A model generated the notes under the pieces. The model saw only the letters and a list, made by a program, of their open reading frames with translations. It did no database searches and was not told the DNA's origin. Position numbers and translations under genes: made by a program. Positions 5,467 to 5,858 of a stretch of 5,858 nucleotides of DNA are shown in pieces. This DNA is from Anaerolineales bacterium. GTDB lineage: Bacteria; Chloroflexota; Anaerolineae; Anaerolineales; Villigracilaceae. Every line of letters starts with the position of its first letter. Positions within the stretch are counted from its first letter, which is position 1. The stretch is taken from assembly GCA_025966435.1 (NCBI GenBank), contig JAICRQ010000241.1, positions 1-5,858 of the forward strand. The letters run 5' to 3'.

Positions 5467-5858
5467 TTACATCAATTCCTTCAAAATTTCTTTCAATTCC
5501 GCACGGCGCTTGTGATAGGCCTCGCCTGAGATCTTCCTGGCGCGGTGCAGATCGTCGAGCGCGAGGATAGCATCGATCACATCGTCGGAGGATTCAAATT
5601 CGTTGTCTTCTTCTCCTTCGCCCGCGCTGTCTTCTCCACGGTTGCGCAAATACATCCATCCCCCACCAAGGATCAGGGCAATGCCAAGCGCTCCCGCGCC
5701 GAGCAAAAGGTTCTGGTTGGAAGCGGCTGCCGGGGAACCTGCTTCTCTTGGAGTTCCCGAAAGGGAAAGCCGCAGCGTTTCACCTGCTGTTATGCTGCCC
5801 AGGTCATAAAGTTGGAAGTTGAAATCCTGAATCGCCTGGAGGCCGAGATCGGTTGACC
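5467..5858 (-). CDS. Unidentified single-pass membrane protein upstream of ccmA (partial, N-terminus off right edge)
   Basis: The frame is open from the right edge to a TAA at 5467-5469, giving 129 residues of the C-terminal part. A TTG at 5706 could be taken as a start, but it falls inside the membrane helix and the frame continues upstream with sensible protein, so it is rejected. From the edge: residues 1-35 look like the end of a beta-rich extracytoplasmic domain (DLGSITAGETLRLSLSGTP); 36-49 is an Ala/Ser/Pro/Asn linker; 50-70 is one Gly-rich membrane helix; 72-90 is a very acidic linker; 91-129 is an amphipathic, probably cytoplasmic helical tail with an ALDDLHRARKISGEAYHKRR pattern. The tail recalls the small helical segments of CcmI/SHOCT-like proteins, but I cannot name the family. 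It lies 16 bp before ccmA in the same direction, so it is probably co-transcribed and may be an accessory factor of cytochrome c maturation. Confidence 0.75.
   Translation of the reverse strand, partial: STDLGLQAIQDFNFQLYDLGSITAGETLRLSLSGTPREAGSPAAASNQNLLLGAGALGIALILGGGWMYLRNRGEDSAGEGEEDNEFESSDDVIDAILALDDLHRARKISGEAYHKRRAELKEILKELM

Noticed and set aside
5467..5706. A complete 79-residue gene starting at TTG 5706
   Set aside because: The same frame continues without a stop to the window edge, and the TTG lies within the hydrophobic helix, so this is the tail of a longer gene.

Overview
This window reads as one minus-strand neighbourhood built around the haem-delivery half of cytochrome c maturation System I (Ccm). 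Gene order in the direction of transcription (right to left) is: an unidentified membrane protein cut by the right edge, ccmA, ccmB, ccmC, a ccmD-like gene, a secreted cysteine-rich protein with a lytic-transglycosylase (SLT) domain, and, after a terminator and a repeat-bearing gap, a membrane iron-sulfur protein cut by the left edge. No convincing gene lies on the plus strand; its open frames are shadows of these genes. No rRNA, tRNA, CRISPR array or transposase was seen.

The organism is most likely a bacterium of moderate GC content with an extracytoplasmic c-type cytochrome system. The gene set (compact ccmABCD, a NarI-like/CCG-type Fe-S oxidoreductase, a secreted SLT protein without a lipobox) and an intergenic palindromic repeat related to GTCATTGCGAGGAGCGAAGC-type dispersed elements would fit an Anaerolineae-like Chloroflexota genome. 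That is inference from recall, not a database result.

Layout: 1-1029, N-terminal 343 codons of a membrane Fe-S protein, ending just before the expected second cysteine cluster. 1030-1264, intergenic: an inverted pair of repeat copies (1082-1183) and the terminator of the upstream unit (1205-1236). 1265-2920 (or 2935), SLT-domain protein. 2923-2958, a strong hairpin followed by a T-run that overlaps the ribosome-binding region of that gene. 2966-3229, CcmD-like. 3241-3936, CcmC. 3937-4024, an 88-bp gap with a heptamer tandem repeat and a large imperfect stem-loop. 4025-4747, CcmB. 4752-5450, CcmA. 5467-5858, C-terminal part of the unidentified protein.

How it works together: CcmA (ATPase) and CcmB (permease) form the ABC module that, with CcmC and CcmD, loads haem onto the chaperone CcmE and releases it. 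CcmE, CcmF, CcmG and CcmH are not in the window and may lie beyond the right edge or elsewhere. The spacing from 5467 to 2966 (16, 4, 88 and 11 bp) supports one operon. The SLT gene is either the distal gene of this operon, reached by readthrough of the 2923-2958 hairpin, or a separately controlled gene. The most unusual points are that hairpin, the 18-cysteine SLT protein beside a redox/cytochrome locus, the heptamer repeat inside the ccmA coding sequence, and the loss of the Q-loop glutamine in CcmA.
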